From: JACIWB01 sp038818725
GTDB taxonomy: Archaea; Thermoplasmatota; E2; UBA202; JdFR-43
Assembly: GCA_038818725.1 (NCBI GenBank)
Contig: JAWAYL010000005.1
Coordinates: forward strand, 1 to 51,128
Length of the DNA: 51,128 nucleotides
Direction of reading: 5' to 3'
Made by a program: the position numbers and the translations under genes. Numbering within the stretch: position 1 is the first letter of the stretch; the number at the start of each line of letters is the position of its first letter. Of the stretch, positions 7,914 to 16,100 are shown piece after piece. The notes under the pieces were generated by a model. That model worked only from the letters and a program-made list of their open reading frames with translations. It did not search any database and was not told the origin of the DNA.

Positions 7914-8687
7914 ATGGATTGGGGACTTAAAAACAGGCTTTCAAGAATAATAAAGAAGGATAATAAAACAGTTATGCTTGCTGTTGATCACGGCTATTTT
8001 ATGGGTCCAACTACTGGTTTGGAAAATTTAGGAAAAACAGTTGTTCCTCTGCTTCCATATACAGATAGTTTAATGCTCACAAGAGGTGCTTTAAGGAGAT
8101 ATATTTCTCCTGAAATTGATGTTCCCATTGTGCTACGCATTTCTGGAGGAACGAGCATATTGAATAAAAATCTACTTCATGAAGGTATAATAACATCAAT
8201 TAAGGAAGCAATAAGATTAAATGCAGCTGGTGTAGCATTTTCGATTTTAGTAGGTGCTGAATTTGAAAGAGACACATTGCTAAGCTTTGCAAAAGTAATA
8301 GACGAAGCAGAAGAATATGGAATTCCCGTTGTTGCAGTTACAGCTGTTGGCAGAGAAATGGGAAAGGATGCAAAATATTTAAGCCTTGCTTCAAGAATAG
8401 CTGCTGAATTTGGAGCGCATATAGTTAAAACATATTATTGCGAGAATTTTGAAAAAGTTGTTGAAACCTGTCCAGTGCCAGTAGTTATTGCTGGCGGGAA
8501 AAAAATCCCAGAAAAAGAGGCACTCGAGATGACATACAATGCGGTGCAGGCGGGCGCGGCGGGCGTTGATATGGGAAGAAATATTTTCCAGTCAACGAAG
8601 CCAGTTGGAATGATAAAGGCAGTTAGAGCTATTGTTCATGAAAATGTGACAGCGAAAGAAGCATATGAAATATTTGAAGAGGAGTAG
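7914..8687 (+). CDS. DhnA-type class I aldolase, LsrF-like
   Basis: 257 residues, strongly similar along its length to LsrF, the enterobacterial thiolase that acts on 3-hydroxy-5-phosphonooxypentane-2,4-dione in autoinducer-2 breakdown. Diagnostic segments: MDWGLKNRLSRI, VMLAVDHGYFMGPTTGLE, DSLMLTRGALR, SRIAAEFGAHIVKTYY (Schiff-base Lys region), PVVIAGGKKIPEKEAL and GAAGVDMGRNIFQS. No other Lsr component is nearby, so an AI-2 role is doubtful. Archaeal relatives may be sugar-phosphate aldolases. The adjacent zinc dehydrogenase begins within about 10 bp, implying one operon. The family is certain, the substrate is not. Confidence 0.85.
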   Translation: MDWGLKNRLSRIIKKDNKTVMLAVDHGYFMGPTTGLENLGKTVVPLLPYTDSLMLTRGALRRYISPEIDVPIVLRISGGTSILNKNLLHEGIITSIKEAIRLNAAGVAFSILVGAEFERDTLLSFAKVIDEAEEYGIPVVAVTAVGREMGKDAKYLSLASRIAAEFGAHIVKTYYCENFEKVVETCPVPVVIAGGKKIPEKEALEMTYNAVQAGAAGVDMGRNIFQSTKPVGMIKAVRAIVHENVTAKEAYEIFEEE

Positions 8688-8696
8688 GTGCTTTTA

Positions 8697-9719
8697 ATGA
8701 TGCGGGTTGGGATGTATTACAGCAATAAGGATGTTAGGGTAGAAGAGAAGCAGATCCCAAAAATAGGAGACAGAGAAATTCTTGTGAAAGTAAGAGCAAG
8801 TGGCATATGTGGAAGCGATGTAATGGAATGGTATAGAAAAAAGAAGGCTCCCCGTGTTTTAGGACATGAAATAACTGGAGATATTGTTGAAGTTGGAAAA
8901 GAAGTTAAAAAGTTTAAAGTTGGAGATAGAGTATTTGTCTCTCATCATGTTCCTTGCAATAGTTGTAAATATTGTTTTCAAGGGGAGTATACTCTCTGCC
9001 CTACTCTTCATTCAACAAATTTTGACCCTGGGGGATTTGCTGAATATATAAGAGTGCCAGAGATAAATGTTGAGAGAGGTGTTTTTGTTCTTCCAGATGA
9101 AATTTCTTATGATGAAGGAGTATTTATTGAGCCACTTGCTTGCGTTATAAGAGGATTTAGAATAGCTGATATAAGAGCAAATCATACTTTATTAATAGTA
9201 GGAAGTGGTATAGCTGGCTTACTTCAAATAAAGCTTGCAAAAGCATGGGGAGTGAAAAAAATAATAGCGGTTGATATAAATGATTATAGGCTTAAAAAAG
9301 CAATCGAGTTTGGAGCAGATTTAGTTTTAAAAGCAAATGAAAATATTGAGAAAAGAATAAAAGATTTCAATGACGGCTGGCTGGCTGATAGAGTTATCTT
9401 ATCAACAGGCGCAGAAAATGCTTTTATGCAAGCCTTGAAATGTGTTGAAAAAGGAGGAACGCTTTTACTTTTTGCTCCTCTTAGTCCAGATAAAAATATT
9501 CCATTAAATATTTTTGATATATGGAACAGAGGAATAAAAATAGTTTCTTCATATGCTGGATCGCCATCTGATATATATGAAGCAATAGAAATAATAAAGA
9601 ATAAAAAAATAGAAGTAAATGATATGATAACTCATAGGCTAAGTTTAGATGAAATTCAAAAGGGTTTTGATTTGGTTGCTGAGGCAAAAGAATCAATAAA
9701 AGTTATAATTTATCCTTGA
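8697..9719 (+). CDS. Zinc-dependent medium-chain dehydrogenase (alcohol/polyol/threonine dehydrogenase-like)
   Basis: About 340 residues. N-terminal catalytic domain with zinc ligands in GICGSD and GHEITG, and a structural zinc site PCNSCKYCFQGEYTLCP with four cysteines. Then the Rossmann domain with LLIVGSGIAGL (residues about 165-175) and AVDIND, whose Asp favours NAD(H) over NADP(H). ATG 8697 is preferred over GTG 8688 because GGAGTAGGTG lies just upstream and the family starts near MRVGMYY. Coupled to the LsrF-like aldolase, it may oxidise or reduce the same sugar or polyol. Substrate not determinable from sequence. Confidence 0.88.
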   Translation: MMRVGMYYSNKDVRVEEKQIPKIGDREILVKVRASGICGSDVMEWYRKKKAPRVLGHEITGDIVEVGKEVKKFKVGDRVFVSHHVPCNSCKYCFQGEYTLCPTLHSTNFDPGGFAEYIRVPEINVERGVFVLPDEISYDEGVFIEPLACVIRGFRIADIRANHTLLIVGSGIAGLLQIKLAKAWGVKKIIAVDINDYRLKKAIEFGADLVLKANENIEKRIKDFNDGWLADRVILSTGAENAFMQALKCVEKGGTLLLFAPLSPDKNIPLNIFDIWNRGIKIVSSYAGSPSDIYEAIEIIKNKKIEVNDMITHRLSLDEIQKGFDLVAEAKESIKVIIYP

Positions 9720-9775
9720 ATTAATTTGAACATACAGATGAGAAATTTTTACTCTTCTATTTTTAAAAAATATAG

Positions 9776-9850
9776 TGCTCCCGTCGGGATTTGAACCCGA
9801 GTCTTCGGCTCGAAAGGCCGAAATGATTGTCCGGGCTACACTACGGGAGC
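9776..9850 (-). tRNA. tRNA-Glu (anticodon TTC)
   Basis: Read on the minus strand: acceptor GCTCCCG pairs with CGGGAGC, discriminator A. Anticodon stem TCGGC/GCCGA with loop CTTTCGA gives TTC. The T arm holds GGGTTCAAATCCC. It closely resembles other archaeal tRNA-Glu genes. It lies three bases downstream of tRNA-Gln and is probably processed from the same transcript. A minus-strand T-rich tract at 9759-9770 may end transcription. Confidence 0.95.
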
Positions 9851-9853
9851 ATG

Positions 9854-9926
9854 TAGCCCCGGGCAGATTCGAACTGCCGTCGGCGGGTCCAAAGCCCGCC
9901 ATGCTTGACCACTACACCACGGGGCT
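9854..9926 (-). tRNA. tRNA-Gln (anticodon TTG)
   Basis: Read on the minus strand: acceptor AGCCCCG pairs with CGGGGCT, discriminator A. Anticodon stem GCGGG/CCCGC with loop CTTTGGA gives TTG. The T arm contains GGCAGTTCGAATCTGCC. It is the first of a Gln-Glu tandem and lies back-to-back with gatD, whose product works on mischarged Glu-tRNA-Gln. No intron and no encoded CCA. Confidence 0.95.
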
Positions 9927-9936
9927 GAATTGCATG

Positions 9937-9959
9937 GTTTATATACAATCAAATATTTA
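9937..9959. promoter_or_regulatory. Overlapping divergent promoters for gatD and the tRNA-Gln/tRNA-Glu unit
   Basis: Only 40 bp separate the tRNA-Gln 5' end from the gatD ATG. GTTTATATAC (9937-9946) is centred 25-26 bp before the gatD ATG, giving a leaderless mRNA. On the other strand an AAATATTTAA-type element (9950-9959) is about 26 bp from the tRNA-Gln 5' end. The two pre-initiation complexes would overlap and could compete. Confidence 0.5.
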
Positions 9960-9966
9960 ACTTTTG

Positions 9967-11196
9967 ATGGTTGAGCCAGGCGATTTGGTTGAAATAAGAA
10001 AAGGCGAGAGAATTTATAAAGGTATTGTTATGCCTCATCATTCTTTTAGTGGAAAAAATATAATGGTTATAAAGCTTGAAAATGGATACAATGTTGGAAT
10101 AAATATTAAAAATTGCGAGATAAGATTGATAGAGAAAGGGAGGAAAAAAGAAATTGAAAAAAAAGAAATTCCTTATTCAGAAGGAAAGCCGGAAATTGCA
10201 ATAGTTGGCACTGGAGGAACAATAGCTAGTTATGTTGATTATGAAACTGGAGCTGTTTATCCAGCAACGACAGCGGAAGAAATTGCATTTAGTGTGCCAG
10301 AAATATTTGAGATATGCAATATAGAAGCAAAAATATTGTTTCAGAAATTCAGTGAAAACATTAAGCCAAAAGATTGGGGAAAAATAGCAAGAGAAGTTGC
10401 TAAATTTTTAAATTCAGGGAAAAGAGGAGTTATAATCACACATGGAACTGATACAATGAGCTATACATCTACAGCACTTGCCTTTATGCTTAAAAATTTA
10501 AATGGACCGGTTGTTTTTACTGGCTCACAACGCTCTTCTGATAGGCCGAGTAGTGATGCATTCCTTAATATTATTTCTTCTGCAAAAGTTGCAGTTAGCG
10601 ATTTAGGAGAAGTTGTTGTTGTTATGCATAAAGATATATCTGGGGAAATAGCTATTCATAGGGCAACAAAAGTCAGGAAAATGCATTCATCGCGTAGAGA
10701 TGCTTTTGTTTCAATAAATTCAAAACCAATTGGCTATATAAGCGAGAACGTAATTTTTACAGAGCCATATAATAAAAGAAAAGAGGGGAAAGTTAAAGTT
10801 AAAGATAAATTAAATGAAAATGTTTGCCTTATTTACTATTATCCAGGACTGGATAGAGAATATTTTGAAAAAATTGTTGATGGAAAAGATGGAGTTGTTA
10901 TTGCTGGCACAGGTTTAGGACATGTAAATGAAGAAATAATAAAGGGAATAAAAAAACTTACATCAAAAGGCATTCCTGTTGTTATGACAACTCAATGCTT
11001 TTGGGGAAGTGTAAATTTAAATGTTTATGCTACTGGAAGAAAATTGATTAAAGCAGGTGTTATTGATGGAAAAGATATGCTTCCAGAAGTAGCATATATA
11101 AAGCTAATGTGGGTGTTAAAAAATGAGGAAAATGTAGAGGAAGCAATGAAAAGAAATATTGCAGGTGAAATATCTGAAAGAAGAAGCTTGATTTAA
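9967..11196 (+). CDS. gatD: Glutamyl-tRNA(Gln) amidotransferase subunit D
   Basis: Asparaginase-type subunit of archaeal GatDE. It supplies ammonia from an amide donor so that GatE can convert Glu-tRNA-Gln to Gln-tRNA-Gln. About 409 residues: an N-terminal beta-barrel domain (VEPGDLVEIRKGERIYKGIVMP, residues about 1-60) unique to GatD, then the asparaginase domain with the nucleophile motif GTGGTIAS (about residue 88) and the second catalytic motif THGTDTMSYT. ATG 9967 is chosen over TTG 9964 because it sits 26 bp from a good TATA box. GatE is not in the window. Its stop overlaps the convergent UPF0282 gene by 4 bp. Confidence 0.96.
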   Translation: MVEPGDLVEIRKGERIYKGIVMPHHSFSGKNIMVIKLENGYNVGINIKNCEIRLIEKGRKKEIEKKEIPYSEGKPEIAIVGTGGTIASYVDYETGAVYPATTAEEIAFSVPEIFEICNIEAKILFQKFSENIKPKDWGKIAREVAKFLNSGKRGVIITHGTDTMSYTSTALAFMLKNLNGPVVFTGSQRSSDRPSSDAFLNIISSAKVAVSDLGEVVVVMHKDISGEIAIHRATKVRKMHSSRRDAFVSINSKPIGYISENVIFTEPYNKRKEGKVKVKDKLNENVCLIYYYPGLDREYFEKIVDGKDGVVIAGTGLGHVNEEIIKGIKKLTSKGIPVVMTTQCFWGSVNLNVYATGRKLIKAGVIDGKDMLPEVAYIKLMWVLKNEENVEEAMKRNIAGEISERRSLI

Positions 11197-12035
11197 TATT
11201 TTTCCCATAATTCATTTCTTCTAGCTTCAAGCATTGTATTTTTTAATCCATTCCATTCAGCAAATGTTTTTATTCTCTTGCTATATGTTTCATAAAGTAT
11301 TTTCATTCTCTTTTTATAATCAATATCTCTTAGCAGGTGATGATCAAGTATAAGCTCGCAATCAGTTTTCTCCATTATTTCAATTAAATTTTTTTCCGCT
11401 TTTTCTAAATTCTTCATAGAAAATTTCCATCCTAAGAAATAGGAAGGTGGTCCATCCATTATAAGAAGCTGTGGATTTTCCTCTATTATATAATCTTTTG
11501 CCTTTTCATAAACTGGGCCTTGAACATCTGATGCAAATAAAATTTTTTCATTTTCTTCTATACTCACCATAATTACATATCCTACAATTGCTCCTTCCGG
11601 CCCATGAGGGAAAGGAGGAGAGAATTTTATCTCAAATTCGCCTTCACTATATTTATTTCCATCGCAATAAATTATTTTAGCTTTCTCATTGAAAATATGA
11701 TGAAAATAGCCTCCCCTTTCCTGCTGGCTTCTGTTGATAAAGGTGTCTATCCTTTTAGCGTATATTTTTTTTCCTAAATAAAAGCTTTCTTCTGGATCAT
11801 AATGATCATAATGATAATGAGTTATTACAAAAATATCGCAATTTGATGCTATTTCTCTTATTTTCCTTTTCGCTTCATAAAGAGCATCTATTTCAATCTC
11901 ATGAGGAGGAAGCCCATAGCGGGAAGGGCCGAGGGCGGCAGAAGCATCTATAAAAATTCTTTTTTTATTAATCTCAACAAGAGTTGCCATTGAACGAACG
12001 CCCATTGAATCTGAGAAAAGAGGTATAACCTTCAT
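11193..12035 (-). CDS. UPF0282 (COG2248) metallo-beta-lactamase-fold hydrolase
   Basis: About 280 residues. The zinc motif is VITHYHYDHYDPEE (HxHxDH), with downstream ligands in FPHGPEG, LFASDVQGP and LDHHLLRD. This pattern and the start MKVIPLFSDSMGVRSMA match the archaeal UPF0282 family of predicted hydrolases, whose substrate is unknown. The frame is open for another 20 codons upstream, but those codons run into the inserted element at 12081, so the Met at 12035 is the real start. A TATA-like ATTTATTTAAT (about 12055-12065, minus strand) lies 25 bp upstream. Confidence 0.88.
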   Translation of the reverse strand: MKVIPLFSDSMGVRSMATLVEINKKRIFIDASAALGPSRYGLPPHEIEIDALYEAKRKIREIASNCDIFVITHYHYDHYDPEESFYLGKKIYAKRIDTFINRSQQERGGYFHHIFNEKAKIIYCDGNKYSEGEFEIKFSPPFPHGPEGAIVGYVIMVSIEENEKILFASDVQGPVYEKAKDYIIEENPQLLIMDGPPSYFLGWKFSMKNLEKAEKNLIEIMEKTDCELILDHHLLRDIDYKKRMKILYETYSKRIKTFAEWNGLKNTMLEARRNELWEKY

Positions 12036-12072
12036 TGTAAATATATAAATTATTAAATAAATTTTTTTTGAA

Positions 12073-12333
12073 ACATTCTTTGGCAGTGTCAACAAATTTT
12101 CACCTCCAGGTTATAAAGGACTACGAAAGCAATTAGCCATCTTTCGACGCTTTCCTTTGATGCATTTGAAGGGAAGCGTTTCCAACTTAATTTCTATCTT
12201 TTTTATCCCAACGAAAAAATATTTTTCTCTCTAACTAATTCTAATAATTGTTGTAGCATCCCTCCTGAAAAAGAGTCAGGAGGGGTAGTTCTTATTTTTT
12301 AAATTTTCAAATTCTTGACACTACCACATTCTT
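12073..12333. mobile_element. MITE-like non-autonomous element (12081-12325) with 8-bp target duplication
   Basis: An 8-bp direct repeat, ACATTCTT, occurs at 12073-12080 and 12326-12333. Just inside are near-perfect 11-bp terminal inverted repeats: GGCAGTGTCAA (12082-12092) and TTGACACTACC (12315-12325), which match at 10 of 11. The interior has no ORF but two strong hairpins: 12148-12157 with 12169-12178, and a perfect 9-bp stem CCCTCCTGA/TCAGGAGGG (12260-12268 and 12276-12284). TIRs plus target duplication are the signature of a transposed element. With no transposase it must be moved in trans, perhaps by an element with 8-9-bp duplications such as IS256- or IS6-type; that part is a guess. 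Confidence 0.75.
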
Positions 12334-12343
12334 GAACAAAAAA

Positions 12344-12353
12344 TTTTTATAAA
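12344..12353 (+). promoter_or_regulatory. TATA box for the DUF996 gene
   Basis: TTTTTATAAA is centred about 30 bp before the ATG at 12379, giving a leader of only a few bases. A purine-rich AAGGGGATAAG precedes the ATG. The box starts 11 bp after the right target duplication of the MITE-like element, so the insertion left the core promoter intact but replaced its upstream DNA. Confidence 0.55.
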
Positions 12354-12378
12354 GAAAAAAGATAATTAAGGGGATAAG

Positions 12379-12957
12379 ATGAGTAAATTAGGAAATGCAA
12401 AAATTTTAGGAGGCATTGGGGCAATATTGACATTGATAGGAAGCTTTTCCGCAATTCTTGCAATTATTGGACTTATAATGCTTTTTATAGCGGTAAAATA
12501 TGTTGCTGAAGAAGCAAAAGACGAGAGCATATTCAGAAATTATCTACTGTATTTCATTTTTTCTTTAGTAGCAATAATTGCTGCAATTTCAATAATATTT
12601 ATTTCAATTGGCTGGAATATATTCAATTTTACAAAAATTGTTCAGGAAATGGCTGAAGAGGCGCAGCATGGCGCAATAGAGGGAATAATGAAATTTTTTG
12701 CAGGAATTATAATTGCATTAATTGTTGCATGGATTCTTATGATTCTTGCATCAATTTATATCAGAAAAAGTTATAACAAAATAGCTGAATATAGCAAAGT
12801 TGATTTATTCAGAACAACAGGAACGTTATACTTTATAGGAGCGATAACCGTGATCATAATTGTTGGATTAATAATAATTCTTATTGCAAAAATTCTTGAA
12901 ATTGTTTCATTCTTCTCATTGCCAGAAGAGATTACAAAGAGTGAGGTTGTGCAGTAA
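12379..12957 (+). CDS. DUF996 family integral membrane protein
   Basis: 192 residues with four or five membrane helices. The N-terminal LGNAKILGGIGAILTLIGS is characteristic of DUF996 proteins in archaea, and the C-terminal helix pair IGAITVIIIVGLIIILIAKILE is also typical. No catalytic motif is visible and the family has no established function. Two segments of this gene (12454-12482 and 12893-12944) recur just downstream as a decayed duplicate (12958-13124). Preceded by a TATA box next to the MITE-like element. Confidence 0.8.
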   Translation: MSKLGNAKILGGIGAILTLIGSFSAILAIIGLIMLFIAVKYVAEEAKDESIFRNYLLYFIFSLVAIIAAISIIFISIGWNIFNFTKIVQEMAEEAQHGAIEGIMKFFAGIIIALIVAWILMILASIYIRKSYNKIAEYSKVDLFRTTGTLYFIGAITVIIIVGLIIILIAKILEIVSFFSLPEEITKSEVVQ

Positions 12958-13124
12958 ATTCTTGCAATTATTGGACTTATAATGCTGTCTTATTTCTGGT
13001 AGCAATTAGTGATACAGGGCAGAAATCGAGGAGATTGTGAGAGGATTTTTTGCAATTGTTGCCAAAGTTGATTTCTTGAAATTGTTTCATTCTTCTCATT
13101 GTCAGAAGAGATTACAAAGAGTGA
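12958..13124 (+). pseudogene. Decayed, internally deleted duplicate of the DUF996 gene
   Basis: Bases 12958-12986 repeat 12454-12482 exactly (29 nt), and 13073-13124 repeat 12893-12944 with one mismatch in 52 nt. Between them are shorter degenerate matches, for example around TTTCTGGTAGCAAT and AAAGTTGATTT. The order is the same as in the intact gene, so a tandem duplication of about 500 bp seems to have lost some 320 bp. No reading frame survives. The remnant lies between the DUF996 gene and smc and creates a false open extension upstream of smc. Confidence 0.8.
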
Positions 13125-13183
13125 ATGCATTTGTAAAAATCATTAATGTTATATATATCCAAGTAATTAGCTTTGGGGAAGGG

Positions 13184-16100
13184 ATGTACATAAAATGCAT
13201 TACGCTTGAAAACTTTAAATCATTTGGAAGCAAAATTAGCATACCATTTCTTCCAGGATTTACAGCCATTACTGGACCAAATGGTTCGGGAAAATCAAAT
13301 ATAGTAGATGCTATCCTGTTTTTACTTGGCATAAGAAGCCCTAAAATGATAAGGGCGGAAAGATTAGTTGACTTGATATATAAAGGGAATAAAGATGCAA
13401 ATTATTGCAAAGTTTCAATTGTTTTTGATAACTCATCAAGAAGAATACCAATTGATAGCGATGAAATTGTTCTTACAAGAAAAATAAAAATTTCTCCTTT
13501 GCCAGATAATCCCTTGAATTTTTACAGCTATTTCTATATAAATGGAAAATCTGCTTCACTTAATGAATTCATTGATTTGCTTTCTTCCGCTCATATCTTC
13601 CCAACTTGTATAGTTCAGCAGGGAGACGTAACTTCTATAGTTGAAATGGGAGATTTTGAGAGAAGAAAATTAATAGATGAAATAGCGGGTATAGCTGATT
13701 TTGATAGAGACATAGAGAAGGCAAAAAAGGAAAGAGAGGAAGCAGAGAAAAACATGGAACATATATCAATTGTTATGGATGAAATAAAAAAGCAGCTAAA
13801 ACAGCTTAAAAAAGAAAAGGATGAGGCAATAAAGTATAGAGAAAAAATAGAGGAGTTAAATAAAATGAGAGAAATGCTTTCTTACAAAAAGAGAATTGAA
13901 ATAGAAAAAGAGATAAAAGAAATTCAGAAGCAGATAGATTATTATGAAAAAGAAAAAATAAATAATGAAAAAGAGCTTTCTGATTTAAGAAAAAAATATA
14001 AAGAAAAGCAGATAGCTTTTCAGGAGATAGAAAATAAATTGATAGAGCTGGGTGGTGAGGAAATTTTAAAAATAAAGGAAAAGATAGATTTTTTCAGAGA
14101 GGAAAATATAAAGGCGAAAGAAAAAATAAATTATTATAGGAAAGAAATTGCAGAAAAGAGAGGAGAGATACAACAGATAAAGGGATTAATTGATAAAATA
14201 TCTAAGGAGGAGAAAAAATGTGAAAATGCGATAGAAAATATTAAAAAGGAAATTGATAAAATAGATAGAGAAATTTTTTTAAAGGAAAAAGAAGTTTCTC
14301 AAATAAAAGCGGAAATTGAAAAAACAGATGAAAAAACTATTTTTTTGAGCAGAGAAATTGCAAAAATAAAAAAAGAGATGGAAAAGGCAAAAGAAGATAT
14401 GCATCTTTTGTTGCTCGAAAGAGATAGATTGATTCAGCAAAGAGATGGTTTATTAACAAAATTCAATGAATTAATTAACAATAAAAACAATTTTGATATT
14501 GAGTTAAAAGAATTAAAAATGGAGATAATTGAATTACAGAGAATTGAGAAGGAAAGGAAAAACAAAAAAGAACAATTAGAGAAAAATCTTTTTGAGAAGA
14601 AGAAGGAAGAAGCAAATATAGGAGAAAAGCTCAGAGAAGTTGAGAGGGAAATATTGAAAGTGCAAAGGGATCTTTCGAAACTAAAATTAAGCGAAGATAC
14701 CTCTTTATCACCCTCAACAAAAGAAATTTTAAGATTGAGAGACGAGGGCATAATAAAAGGGATACATGGCACCATAGCAGAGCTTGTAAAAGTAGATGAA
14801 AAATATAAAAAGGCTATAGAAGTTGCGGCGGGCAAGCGGGCGGAAGCGGTGGTTGTGGAAACCGATGAGATTGCGGCTAAATGCATTGATTATCTAAAGA
14901 AAAATGATTATGGAAGAGTTACTTTTTTACCTTTAAATAAGATGATTGCAGGGAAACCCAGAGGAAAAGCTTTGCTTGTTATAAGAAATGAAAATGTTCT
15001 TGGTTTTGCAATGGACCTTATATCTTATGATAAAAAATATGAAGCAGCGATATGGTATGTGCTCGGCGATACAATTGTAGTTAATAATCTTGATACAGCA
15101 CGCTCATTAATGGGTGGAATAAAGATGGTGACTCTTGATGGCGAACTTGTAGAACCATCCGGAGCAATTACCGGAGGAAGCTTGCCAAAAAGCGGGCTTT
15201 TTGAAATTTGTGACCTAAGAAAGAGCATGGAACTAAAATATAAACTAAGCGAACTAACCAGGGAGCAAGAAGAGCTAACAAATGCATTGATAAAAATAAA
15301 GGAAGAAATTGGGAAAATAGATAATGAATTAAAAATTTTACCCGATTATAAAATAGAAGAAATTGAAAAATGCGAAGTAAGGAAAAGGGAAATAGAAGGT
15401 AAATTAAAGGTAATAAATGATGAATTAAAGAAATTGGAAAATGAATTAAATAGGATTAATAGCGTTGTGGCTTCTTATGAAGAAAAAATAAGGGAAAAGC
15501 AGAATGAAATAAGTCAGCTTGAAGAGTTAAAGAAAAGAAAAGAAGAGGAAGTAATAAACTTGGCAAGTGAGGAAAAAATCAGTAGAATAAATATAATAAA
15601 AGAAGAAATTGAAAAATTAAAAGAAGAGAGTAGAAATCTTATTGCTAATTTAAGAGGAAAAGAAAAAGAAAAAGAAGTTATTTTATCCCAAAGAAATGAA
15701 ATGGAGAAAAAGCTTTCTGAAAATGAAATAAAATTAAAGGAAATGGAAGAAGAATTAATTGAAGAAGAGAAAAGATACGAAGAGAGCGGAAAAGAGATAA
15801 AGGCATATGAAGAAATTGAGAAAAAAATTGTTTCAAAGACAAAAGGATTAAGCGAAGAAAGAGATAAGCTTTATAAGGAAATTATTGAAATTGAAAAATT
15901 AATTGATAATTTATCAACAAAAATGGAGGCAACAATTGATATAATATCAAAAACTAAAGCAAGATTACCATCGCTTGAAAGTGCTCTTTCAGAGATAATA
16001 GACATAAAGTACGAATTTAAGGAAGAGGAACTTTTATCAATTGATGAAATAAAAAAGAGGATAAAGGAATTAGAAGAAGTTATTCAAAAAATGGAACCTA

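Noticed and set aside
7733..7915. Open frame across tRNA-Pro (minus strand)
   Set aside because: It only translates the tRNA complement and has no independent coding support.
7914..8687. Classical archaeal class I FBP aldolase
   Set aside because: The similarity to LsrF (start MDWGLKNRLSRI and VDMGRNIFQS) is much stronger than to the known archaeal FBP aldolases.
9693..9960. Open frames on both strands across tRNA-Glu and tRNA-Gln
   Set aside because: Both follow from tRNA sequence (the familiar FEPESS/GFEPE-type artefacts).
12036..12095. Longer UPF0282 protein with 20 extra residues
   Set aside because: The extension runs into the inverted repeat of the MITE-like element; the family start is MKVIPL at 12035.
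12260..12284. Intrinsic terminator
   Set aside because: The 9-bp stem is strong but lies in the MITE-like element between divergent genes and lacks an immediate T-run, so it is better seen as element structure.
13037..13183. N-terminal extension of SMC from an upstream start
   Set aside because: The extra 49 codons lie over the decayed DUF996 duplicate, and conserved SMC sequence starts at 13184 with a purine-rich ribosome site.
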